Positions 17,700-25,970 of a DNA stretch of 64,000 nt are shown piece by piece. A program made the translations under genes and the position numbers. Source of the DNA: Bacillota bacterium. GTDB taxonomy: Bacteria > Bacillota > Clostridia > Acetivibrionales > DTU013. Within the stretch, counting starts at the first letter, position 1, and every line of letters begins with the position of its first letter. Where the stretch lies: the NCBI GenBank assembly GCA_023433505.1, contig JAEZCO010000071.1, positions 1 through 64,000 on the forward strand. The letters run 5' to 3'. The notes below the pieces were generated by a model. The model was not told the origin of the DNA. It saw nothing but the letters and a program-made list of their open reading frames with translations, and did no database searches.

Positions 17700-20360
17700 C
17701 TACCGGACTATAAAGCCCAATGTTTTGATTTGAGCAGGTTCCAGGGAGAGTGAAATCACATTCCCCTTAAAACCCAAATTGTCCTGTACTTCATCATTCA
17801 AATTAAGCAGAAATACTTTCCTTGGCTCTTCATGAACGATCAGATCTCCACTTACCGCAAAATCCATGCTGTTAAATACCCTGACTATCTTCATGCCATC
17901 CACGCCAGACTTAAATGTGCTTAATACCGCACCCGGTATATTTAATTTCAAGAATGAGTGACTGGTCTCCAAAGAGCCCTCATGGGAACCGGTACAAACA
18001 GCTTTCAACCCTGTCCTGAAGGCATCCCCTGCCAGAAAAATATCACTAGCGTATACTTTACTGTCTCTGAAATCAAGTGCATAATCAAAACACATGTCCC
18101 TCTTCATAAAGCAATCTTCACCTATGTTTCTGCCTACCTCATTTCTAAAAGATCTAAATAAAGTAAGTGCAAGAGAATGGCTTGAATCCTCAGTCACTTC
18201 AATTTCATAAAGCCCCTTGTTGAATAATCCCAGAGAATCCTTCATGTCCTGCATAAATATGACTCCCTGGTTAGGATATACTCCCGTTTCCGCTTCAATA
18301 TAGCCAATGTTGTCAGGTTTTTTTATGTTTCTTTTTTGAATACAAAAAGGTGTTGAAGTGTAAAATTCTTTGGTATTTAAGTAGGTCGGAAATAGCACCC
18401 TAACCCTATGCTCACCGACATTATTATCAATAAATGTCTTAAATTCCAGCGCAGAACTATTTTTTCTCATCTTACTATAAGTAATGATTTTAAACTCGGT
18501 AAAAGCCCCCGATCTATTCACACCGTTTTCATCCATTGCCACAGGTATTTCCATGTAATGAACAAGCTTAATACAAACCAGGAACGGTCCGTCGTTTTCA
18601 ACTGAAAAATCAAACTTTCCACCAAGACTCAAGTATCTCGAATCCATTAAGGGTTTTATATATTTCCACCCATCACCCATATCGGCACAGTCTTCAAAAA
18701 CAAGCAAATCGTTATACTCTTTTCCTGTACCTTTGTTTATCACTTTAAGCGTACCGTTATCCTGTATACTTAAAACCAGGTACTCATTCTCCCAGCTCCT
18801 GTGTCCAACCTGCATTGAACCTGGATATCTTACCGGAGCATGATACTCTGCAAAAGTGTAATTTATCTTGTCAAGTGGTGAATTTCTATATTCTTGATAT
18901 CCATATGTATTATACCCTACAGCAGGTATTTGAGCCGGAAATGCCACTCTATAACGGTTAAAAGCAGGGGTCTCAGGAAGATTCCTTGTTTTTATCACCA
19001 GGTTTAAGATGCCCTTTCGCATACCCATCAGTTGATAGGGTACTTCGCGTGCGTTGCTGTTAAATATTTTAAAGTTGCCGGGGCTGTCAGTTGGAAGTTC
19101 AATTTCTACCTCAACCACTCCATTAAAATCTTTTTGACTTCCATTAAATAAAATGAGATTTTTGTCTTTCCCTGTAGACTTTGTGTTTATAGAAGATATA
19201 ATTTCTTCAAAACTAGTTTTTAGCAAGTCTTCCATGATACTCCGGGCCTGGTTGAAGCGGTATTCATTATCCCTGTGAACAGGAGTGATTGAGCAGCCGC
19301 AAATGGAATCATGCGGATGGTTTTGTAAGAGAAGTTTCCATGCCGCTTTGAAAAACCCTTTTGTATTCCGTGATTTAATAAAACTTGCCGCAGCGTCAAA
19401 AGGCTCCGCCCATTTTGTCATCAAAGTTTCACACTCATTATTGGCCTGCTTCAGGTGAACCATGGATGAAAGTACATTCTTTAGTAAATTATTGCTTAAG
19501 CCCACTCTGCCAAGGTTGTATAGCTCACCTTTTATATCTTCCAGCTTTGCTCCTGAGTTTTTCTGCGCCCTTACAAATTCTTCAAGTGTACTATGTTTCA
19601 GCTCCATATCATTCATGTTTTCATTAAGTAAAGATAATATTTCCGTGAGCTTTGGCTCTATTTCCATATGGTCCACACCATCCAGCATGACCATATTGTT
19701 TGATACCGACCTCTCAACACTATACTTAAGCAGTTTCTTCATATGTTCAATAAGCTCATCTTTTTCGTAATTCCTTCCATCAAAAGGGCTCCGAAGGGCA
19801 AAGTAAAAATTGCTGTAGCCTCTTTCCGCATCTAATTTGATACATAGTACACTGCTTCCGTCAGCAGCTATCCATTTGAATGCATCTTTGGGATAGTCTC
19901 CTATTCCCCTGAAAAGAATGGCAGAATGAATGCCAAATCCCTTAAGAATTTGTGGAAATTGACTGTTATGCCCGAAAATATCAACAATATACCCGATTTT
20001 CATTGGCTCCACACCGAAGGAACCGCAGATTTCAAAACCCTTTTGCAGATTTCTGATAAGAGATTCGCCTGACACTAAAAACTCATCAGGCATTACATAC
20101 CATGGACCGATGATGATTCTTCCCTGACCGATCAAACGCCTTAATCTCTTTTCGTTCTCCGGACGAATTTCCAAATAATCTTCAAGTACAATTGTCTGGC
20201 CGTCCATGTGAAAGTATTTATACTCCTCATTCGCTTCCATATGCTCAATAAGTTCATCCAGCATAAATACAAGCCTTTTACGAAATCCCTGAAAAGTCTG
20301 GTACCATTCCCGGTCCCAATGGGTATGAGAAATAACATAAAGATTGTGCTTTTTACTCAT
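17700..20360 (-). CDS. GH38 alpha-mannosidase family protein (MngB-like)
   Basis: The 886-residue protein starts with YVISHTHWDREW (residues 8-19), the metal-binding signature of GH38. Asp127 in GYIVDIFGHNSQFPQIL is the expected nucleophile and zinc ligand. The catalytic domain (1-~290) is followed by a helical bundle with an HPHDSICGCS motif near 350, also a GH38 hallmark, and a long beta-sandwich half. There is no signal peptide, so it acts on imported oligosaccharides in the cytoplasm. AGGAGAGG precedes the ATG. It belongs to unit B, between the four-CBM beta-helix gene and the PHP gene. It is far diverged from the second GH38 at 54325-57069. Confidence 0.92.
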   Translation of the reverse strand: MSKKHNLYVISHTHWDREWYQTFQGFRKRLVFMLDELIEHMEANEEYKYFHMDGQTIVLEDYLEIRPENEKRLRRLIGQGRIIIGPWYVMPDEFLVSGESLIRNLQKGFEICGSFGVEPMKIGYIVDIFGHNSQFPQILKGFGIHSAILFRGIGDYPKDAFKWIAADGSSVLCIKLDAERGYSNFYFALRSPFDGRNYEKDELIEHMKKLLKYSVERSVSNNMVMLDGVDHMEIEPKLTEILSLLNENMNDMELKHSTLEEFVRAQKNSGAKLEDIKGELYNLGRVGLSNNLLKNVLSSMVHLKQANNECETLMTKWAEPFDAAASFIKSRNTKGFFKAAWKLLLQNHPHDSICGCSITPVHRDNEYRFNQARSIMEDLLKTSFEEIISSINTKSTGKDKNLILFNGSQKDFNGVVEVEIELPTDSPGNFKIFNSNAREVPYQLMGMRKGILNLVIKTRNLPETPAFNRYRVAFPAQIPAVGYNTYGYQEYRNSPLDKINYTFAEYHAPVRYPGSMQVGHRSWENEYLVLSIQDNGTLKVINKGTGKEYNDLLVFEDCADMGDGWKYIKPLMDSRYLSLGGKFDFSVENDGPFLVCIKLVHYMEIPVAMDENGVNRSGAFTEFKIITYSKMRKNSSALEFKTFIDNNVGEHRVRVLFPTYLNTKEFYTSTPFCIQKRNIKKPDNIGYIEAETGVYPNQGVIFMQDMKDSLGLFNKGLYEIEVTEDSSHSLALTLFRSFRNEVGRNIGEDCFMKRDMCFDYALDFRDSKVYASDIFLAGDAFRTGLKAVCTGSHEGSLETSHSFLKLNIPGAVLSTFKSGVDGMKIVRVFNSMDFAVSGDLIVHEEPRKVFLLNLNDEVQDNLGFKGNVISLSLEPAQIKTLGFIVR

Positions 20361-20442
20361 GGAAATACCTCTCCTATAATCTTAAATGGATCGGTATTTA
20401 AACCGATCCATTCAAATTTATCCTTTTTAGATTTTTTATGCT

Positions 20443-23400
20443 CTAATAAACATAGTGCTCATTATAGCTATTCACAATACCAGCTCCTGAGTTTACACTT
20501 GAACCATGTATTGTGTTAACCGAGTTCATAATCCGTACAGTTCCACCCGGTGCATATACACACCAGGAACCGCTCTGATCGGCACCTGCATTCCAGATGT
20601 CGGCAGCACCAGATGTTACATAAATCAGGTTCTTGGGAGAAAAAGTCAATATGCTCATGATATGCTCATTGGATGCACCGTTGATTATAATGAAATCGCT
20701 GTTAGCTTTTTCATAGTCTACTAAATTCGGCCATAAATCATCACCTTTCAACCATGGCATGGTTCCGCCGAATTCCTCGACTCCTATCCAAGGGCAAGGA
20801 TTCATATCATATAATTCTTCAATCCAGCCTTCGGTGCTGGTACCAACCCTTATAAAATTATTACTGAAACTACCGTATAAAGACCTTAAATGGTGCCTGT
20901 TACTTCCGTTTGCAATATCAACACCGAGATATGGATTTTTAAAGTTTGTGTTTATTATATATGCATCATTTACACCATTTATCCTGAAGGCATATGGAAA
21001 TGCTTTTATTGATCCTGCTGTAGCAAGTTGATTATTGGGCCATATAACTTGTATAGCGTTTATTCCCGAACCGTTTCCATCTATTGTTACAGATGCTGCA
21101 TCCGTGGTGGGTGTACTTGTGTTTTCACCTTCATAAGCACACAGCCATGAGCCTTGACCTGTAAAAGCCCCTGTCTTACCAGAACTTACGCCTCTCAACT
21201 CAACATTTGCAGGAATTGTAAGGTGTCCATTTATCCTGTACCAGCCTGCCGGAACGTAGACCACACCGCCTCCTGCAGTACCTGCAGCAGTTAATGCAGA
21301 TTGGATTGCAGTAGTCGCATCAGTGTACGGAAACGCTGCTGGTCTTGTATAATTGGTAACATAGGATGCATTGTAGGGTGATTTTGTAACGTCATATAAC
21401 ACTGCCCTTGTAACCTTAGGTAATGTTTGTGTTGTATAAGATGTAGGAGATGTACCCGGCGAAGCAACAGTGACACTGCCGCTGGTCGATCCCACAAGGG
21501 TGCAATCTGTTACTTTGATAGTGTGTCCGGTGACATTATTCCTGATAGAATAGGAACTTCCCTTCAATGAGCTGCGCAGGAAAACATTGAACCTGTTAAC
21601 AGCAGCCGCATCCACTTGAAGCGCAGTATTACAGTCTCCAAGGGTTACAAAAGCGAAGTTGCAACCCCAGGTATCAGTACCTATATTGGGGTTCCCGCCA
21701 TAATAACGCATACCGATATTATATTGGTAAGCTGATAAATGGTGGAAGTTATAGATTTCAATATGTCCGAAGGTAAATCCAGTTCCATTGGCACGTGTAT
21801 ATGTATCCAGTGTACTTTTTGCAGGCGCATTATAGGATGCACCCGCATTTGCCCAATAAGAATTATCAAATTTTATGTCATGAGCTCCGCCTGCTCCATA
21901 ACCATTGATTAATTCCATCCCGGTATTCAATACAGTACCTTTTACAAAGCATACCTCAGGACATGCCTCAGAACCCCCCGAAGTAGTTCCTCCAAATTTA
22001 ATACCCTTATACGCATTCAGAAGTGTAAGATTTTTAATATAAGTGTTATGCCAATCGTCAGATACAACTGCCCAGCCAGTATCAATCGGACTGCTCGCAC
22101 TTTGATTCGGATAGAATATAGTAAGACCATACAGTCCTCCAATATCGCCTTCCATATTGAACAATGCACCGAAACCAGCATTTACATAGGCATTAATCAT
22201 AGTACCATAGCTTCCCGAACCGCTGTCAGGATCTCTCCAATCACCGCGTAAGAAGACACCTGAAGGAATATATAATGCGTTACTCACTTTATAGGTACCT
22301 GCTGGTATCCAGACTGTTCCGCCACCCTGGAGATAGCAGTTGTCCAATGCTTTCTGAATAGCTACAGTTGAATCATTTGTTCCTGTACTGTCCGCACCAA
22401 AAGATGCATTAGTGACATCATAATCCTTAATCACTATGTCTTCGGTCACATAAGCCGGCGTAACAATGGTTGCATTAGGTGAAACGGGAGTAGCTGCCGT
22501 AGCAAAAGAGAGATCATCAAAGTATACTGCCGCAGTTAATCCACCATCGGTAACACAACGAATTTTTACAAAAGTATTATTCCCGCTGAACCAGTCCCTG
22601 CTTACCCTGGTCCATACGCCTGCTCCAACTCCTATATTGACTCCGGGAGAAACTTCTCCTTTTAAGTCATCCATATCCATATATACATTACCATTGTTAT
22701 TTGTCTTGTATATCCAACAGGATAATGTATATCTTGTATTTGGAGTTACCGGAATTTCATTGCTTGTGGCCGCAGTACCGTTGGCAGTAGACGAAAGAGA
22801 GTATGAACCACCATGTTTTTGAGAGGTGGAACGAGTCATTGCGCCATATGTTTCCCAACCGATTGTCCCTTCAAATGTTCCGTCAGGAGCAACCGCTTCC
22901 AACTTGAGATCATCAAAATATACCGCCGCTGTTATTCCGCTGTCGGTAACACAGCGTATTTTTACTGCACTGTTTGTCCCGCTGTTCCACGTCCCCACCA
23001 CATAGGTCCAGGTGCCTGCTCCACTTCCATTATAAACACCGATTTGAGCCTCTCCTGAGATATCATCCATATCCAGATATGCATTACCGACACTATTTGT
23101 TTTATATATCCACCCGGACAGCATATACTCTGTATTTGGAATAACGGTGACAGCATTGCTTGTTGTTGTAGCGCCATTAACACTACATTTTAATGAATAT
23201 GCACCTGTATGGCCCCTGTCCATAGACCTGCTCATATTGTAATATGTCCAGCCCGTGTCAGCCTCAAAGGTACCGTCGGGAGCAATAGCTTCTAGTTTAA
23301 CATCATCAAAATATACTGCTGCAGTTGTTCCGCCATCAGTGATACACCGTACTCTTACCTGAGTGTTTGTTCCACTGTTCCATGTAGCAGACGCATAAGT

Positions 23401-24171
23401 CCAGGTACCTCCTCCGCTTCCATTGAAAGCACCGATTTGAGGTTCTCCCGCAATGTCATTCATGTCTAAGTATGCATTACCGGTACTATTTGATTTGTAT
23501 ACCCAGCCGGATAACTTATAGGTTGTATATGTACTTACATGAATAATATTAGTGTTTGAAACCAAACCATTGGCAGCTGCCTTAAGAGAATAATTACCTG
23601 TTTTAGCCGTATCCAACGATCTGGTCATAGAATAGAATGACCAACCTTCTTCAGTTTCGAAGGTTGAATCAGGATCATTTTCTTCTAAAGTAATATCATC
23701 GAAATAAACTGCATCAGTAATTGAAGCACCAGAACAGCAACGCACAACGACAGATGTGTTGGAACCACTGTACCAATTCGCACTTATCCTCACCCATTTA
23801 CCCGATGAAGAAGTACTAGGCTGTGGTTCCCCTGAAATGTCATTCAGGTCTATGTAAACATCTCCTGCACCATTTACTTTATAAACCCACGCCGACAACT
23901 TGTAGCTGGTATTGGGCGAGACAGTAATTGCAATACTGTTCGCAGTAGCCGAACCAACAGTACATTTAATGGAATAGGCGCCTGAATGGGCCCTGTCGGT
24001 CGATCTGCCCATATTGTTGTATGACCACCCTGTTGTATTCTCAAAAGAGGGATTTGTAATATTATTAGTTGCCGCATATGAAATACCTGACTGTAATATG
24101 AAATTTGACAGAACCAAAAAAGCGGTAACGATAATTGAAATAACTTTTGCACCAAGCTTTTTTTTACTCAT
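20443..24171 (-). CDS. Secreted four-CBM, double beta-helix protein (Pectate_lyase_3/GH55-like)
   Basis: I chose ATG 24171 (GGGAGG eight bases upstream) over the in-frame 24201. The 1242-residue protein has a signal peptide (1-34) and four tandem ~129-residue CBM4/9-like beta-sandwich repeats (about 36-164, 167-294, 297-424 and 429-557). Each repeat carries GWxxxxxxRS, HxGxYSLK and AVYFDD strings. Two Pectate_lyase_3-type beta-helix domains follow, starting near 580 (FGADSTGTNDSTVAIQKAL, then GGGTVWIPAGTYKVS) and near 930 (TTAIQSALTAAG, then GGGVVYVPAGWYRING). A double-helix architecture resembles GH55 and related enzymes. It is exported, carries no obvious wall anchor, and should bind and cleave an insoluble or large polysaccharide. 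The reaction is not assignable. Confidence 0.85.
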   Translation of the reverse strand: MSKKKLGAKVISIIVTAFLVLSNFILQSGISYAATNNITNPSFENTTGWSYNNMGRSTDRAHSGAYSIKCTVGSATANSIAITVSPNTSYKLSAWVYKVNGAGDVYIDLNDISGEPQPSTSSSGKWVRISANWYSGSNTSVVVRCCSGASITDAVYFDDITLEENDPDSTFETEEGWSFYSMTRSLDTAKTGNYSLKAAANGLVSNTNIIHVSTYTTYKLSGWVYKSNSTGNAYLDMNDIAGEPQIGAFNGSGGGTWTYASATWNSGTNTQVRVRCITDGGTTAAVYFDDVKLEAIAPDGTFEADTGWTYYNMSRSMDRGHTGAYSLKCSVNGATTTSNAVTVIPNTEYMLSGWIYKTNSVGNAYLDMDDISGEAQIGVYNGSGAGTWTYVVGTWNSGTNSAVKIRCVTDSGITAAVYFDDLKLEAVAPDGTFEGTIGWETYGAMTRSTSQKHGGSYSLSSTANGTAATSNEIPVTPNTRYTLSCWIYKTNNNGNVYMDMDDLKGEVSPGVNIGVGAGVWTRVSRDWFSGNNTFVKIRCVTDGGLTAAVYFDDLSFATAATPVSPNATIVTPAYVTEDIVIKDYDVTNASFGADSTGTNDSTVAIQKALDNCYLQGGGTVWIPAGTYKVSNALYIPSGVFLRGDWRDPDSGSGSYGTMINAYVNAGFGALFNMEGDIGGLYGLTIFYPNQSASSPIDTGWAVVSDDWHNTYIKNLTLLNAYKGIKFGGTTSGGSEACPEVCFVKGTVLNTGMELINGYGAGGAHDIKFDNSYWANAGASYNAPAKSTLDTYTRANGTGFTFGHIEIYNFHHLSAYQYNIGMRYYGGNPNIGTDTWGCNFAFVTLGDCNTALQVDAAAVNRFNVFLRSSLKGSSYSIRNNVTGHTIKVTDCTLVGSTSGSVTVASPGTSPTSYTTQTLPKVTRAVLYDVTKSPYNASYVTNYTRPAAFPYTDATTAIQSALTAAGTAGGGVVYVPAGWYRINGHLTIPANVELRGVSSGKTGAFTGQGSWLCAYEGENTSTPTTDAASVTIDGNGSGINAIQVIWPNNQLATAGSIKAFPYAFRINGVNDAYIINTNFKNPYLGVDIANGSNRHHLRSLYGSFSNNFIRVGTSTEGWIEELYDMNPCPWIGVEEFGGTMPWLKGDDLWPNLVDYEKANSDFIIINGASNEHIMSILTFSPKNLIYVTSGAADIWNAGADQSGSWCVYAPGGTVRIMNSVNTIHGSSVNSGAGIVNSYNEHYVY
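22501..24066 (-). repeat. Four tandem CBM-encoding repeats (~390-400 bp each)
   Basis: The stretch encodes four consecutive copies of the CBM4/9-like module in the secreted beta-helix protein. Conserved lines such as the codons for AVYFDD recur at ~390-bp intervals. Copies 2 and 3 are the closest; copies 1 and 4 are more diverged. Confidence 0.8.
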
Positions 24172-24239
24172 CTGATTACCTCCCAATTCAATAGGTTTCA
24201 AGTAGTTATAGCGTCCATTTTTTCATATCCTGAGCAGTA

Positions 24240-24335
24240 TCAGTTTCCCTTTGCCCCCCCTCCCTGAAACATTATTCCAATGCCAATGTGAATATTTCTT
24301 TCTCGATCCCAATGTGTATGGGATATTACACCCAT
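24240..24335 (-). pseudogene. N-terminal remnant of a GH38 alpha-mannosidase gene
   Basis: In the gap between two intact genes the minus strand reads MGVISHTHWDRERNIHIGIG and stops at TGA 24240 after 31 codons. VISHTHWDRE is the exact N-terminal metal-site signature of GH38, as in the intact gene at 20360, but most of its codons differ at third positions. It is therefore an old fragment of a separate GH38 gene, not a recent copy. A purine-rich stretch lies before the ATG. The rest of the gene is gone. Confidence 0.7.
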
Positions 24336-24370
24336 CTCTTCTACACCCTCTAATGAGAATTGAGTCCGGA

Positions 24371-25885
24371 TTACCTGTAAATCTTCTGAATCTGTATCAA
24401 ATGTACACTATGTGGCTTCAGTGACAATGTTCTTTTATAACATTTCAATTCCTTTTCAATACTGCTCTTCATTCCCGGTCCTGTAAACCTTTTCAGAAAA
24501 TCCAATTCTTCCTTGTCAGGATCAGGGATTGCGCCATGTTGTAACCACACCTCAAATGCAGCTCCGTTATCTCTATCCAGATAATAATCAGTAATTTTAT
24601 AGTCTCCTTTCATATCCTCTAAACTAATATTGAATATCCTATCATCTTTTTCTTCAAATATTGAATATCTGTTAAAGTATGACATACCGGACACATCCCC
24701 TTCACAATACTCATGTTTGTAATGGCAGTAATTCCACATCAGTACCTGTATCGTATCTCCTCTACGGCAGACAATATAATCCTCCCCGGCAACCAGTTTT
24801 TCATTCCCGAGCTTCGATAGGAACCAGTAACCATAATAGGATGGCTTTTTTATACCTTGGGCATTGATTAATCCAAAACCTCCATGGAAAATCGAATTTC
24901 CAGCTCCGTTCTCTTCAAAAACATCTGTGAAAGCCCAAAAGCCCAATGAATCGGTCATACCCAAATTGGCTACATTGTTGTAAATGATGTAGGGTGCCAT
25001 AAATGCGGTATCATGCACCAGATCACGGTCATCCGGCGAAGAATTCCACTCTGTAAGGTGGATCTCAGCATTTTTATATGCAGATTTACTGATAAAACTT
25101 TTCATCCACGTAAGATCGGTACTCAACGAATACTTGTTTTTGAACTTGTTTATGTGCTTTCCGTTTTCATCCTTTGGCCAGTGCATTGGGTAAGGGTGAT
25201 TTGAAATAAAGTCTATAGGAAGGTCCCTCTTCTCACAATAATCCATCAGCTCCTCAATCCATGGGGCAACACCTTCCAGTGTAGCAGGAGTACTGGCAGG
25301 TCCGCCTACCCGCAACCCTTCATGAATAGACTTGAGTGCTTTTGCAGAGTATTCATACAGTGTGAAGTATTCCTCCTGCGTTCCGGACCAGAAGCCCTGA
25401 TAAGCACCGTCAGGCTCATTCCAAACTTCAAAATACCATTTCAGTACCTCTTCCAGGCCGTAACGGTTGATGCAATGGATGGCAAACTCCCGCACAAGAT
25501 CTGCCCACCTGTCGTAATCCTTTGGAGGAGATACGTTACCTTTCCACCAAAAACAATAGGTTTCCTTGGTTGCAAGCTTGCATGGCATAAAGCCCAGTTC
25601 CACAATAGGATGCAGATTATGTTCAAGCAAGAAGTCAATCAGTTTGTCGGAATATTGCCAGTTGTAATAGACTTTCCCATCTTTATCCTCGTTATAAATC
25701 ATCATGTCCTCATGGAAAATGCCATGAAACCTTATATATTCAAACCCAATTTCCTTCTGCACCTCCTTCAGTTGTTCTCTCCAATCCTCTCGCAGGCCTT
25801 CTGCTGCACGGCCGGCACAAATCAGATTCCACACTGGTATATATTTTTCTCCATGATCATTGATTCCAAAAGAGATATCCTGCAT
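24371..25885 (-). CDS. GH39-like glycoside hydrolase (beta-xylosidase/iduronidase type)
   Basis: The 504-residue protein has a TIM-barrel with KWYFEVWNEPDG at 149-160, making Glu157 the likely acid/base. HLTEWNSSPDDRDLVHDT follows, with Glu279 the likely nucleophile; both motifs and their spacing fit GH39. The barrel opens with a conserved EIGFEYIRFHGIF strand (44-57). A C-terminal beta-domain begins near 380. There is no signal peptide, so it works in the cytoplasm. GGAGGG precedes the ATG. It lies in unit B between GH31 and the secreted beta-helix protein. Whether it releases xylose or another sugar cannot be told. Confidence 0.87.
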   Translation of the reverse strand: MQDISFGINDHGEKYIPVWNLICAGRAAEGLREDWREQLKEVQKEIGFEYIRFHGIFHEDMMIYNEDKDGKVYYNWQYSDKLIDFLLEHNLHPIVELGFMPCKLATKETYCFWWKGNVSPPKDYDRWADLVREFAIHCINRYGLEEVLKWYFEVWNEPDGAYQGFWSGTQEEYFTLYEYSAKALKSIHEGLRVGGPASTPATLEGVAPWIEELMDYCEKRDLPIDFISNHPYPMHWPKDENGKHINKFKNKYSLSTDLTWMKSFISKSAYKNAEIHLTEWNSSPDDRDLVHDTAFMAPYIIYNNVANLGMTDSLGFWAFTDVFEENGAGNSIFHGGFGLINAQGIKKPSYYGYWFLSKLGNEKLVAGEDYIVCRRGDTIQVLMWNYCHYKHEYCEGDVSGMSYFNRYSIFEEKDDRIFNISLEDMKGDYKITDYYLDRDNGAAFEVWLQHGAIPDPDKEELDFLKRFTGPGMKSSIEKELKCYKRTLSLKPHSVHLIQIQKIYR

Positions 25886-25970
25886 ATTACCCTCCAGTTA
25901 CTTTATTTGATGTTTCATTAAAATTTATATCGCCCAAGTAATTCACTAGTAAACTTCAAATTCCGACCTT

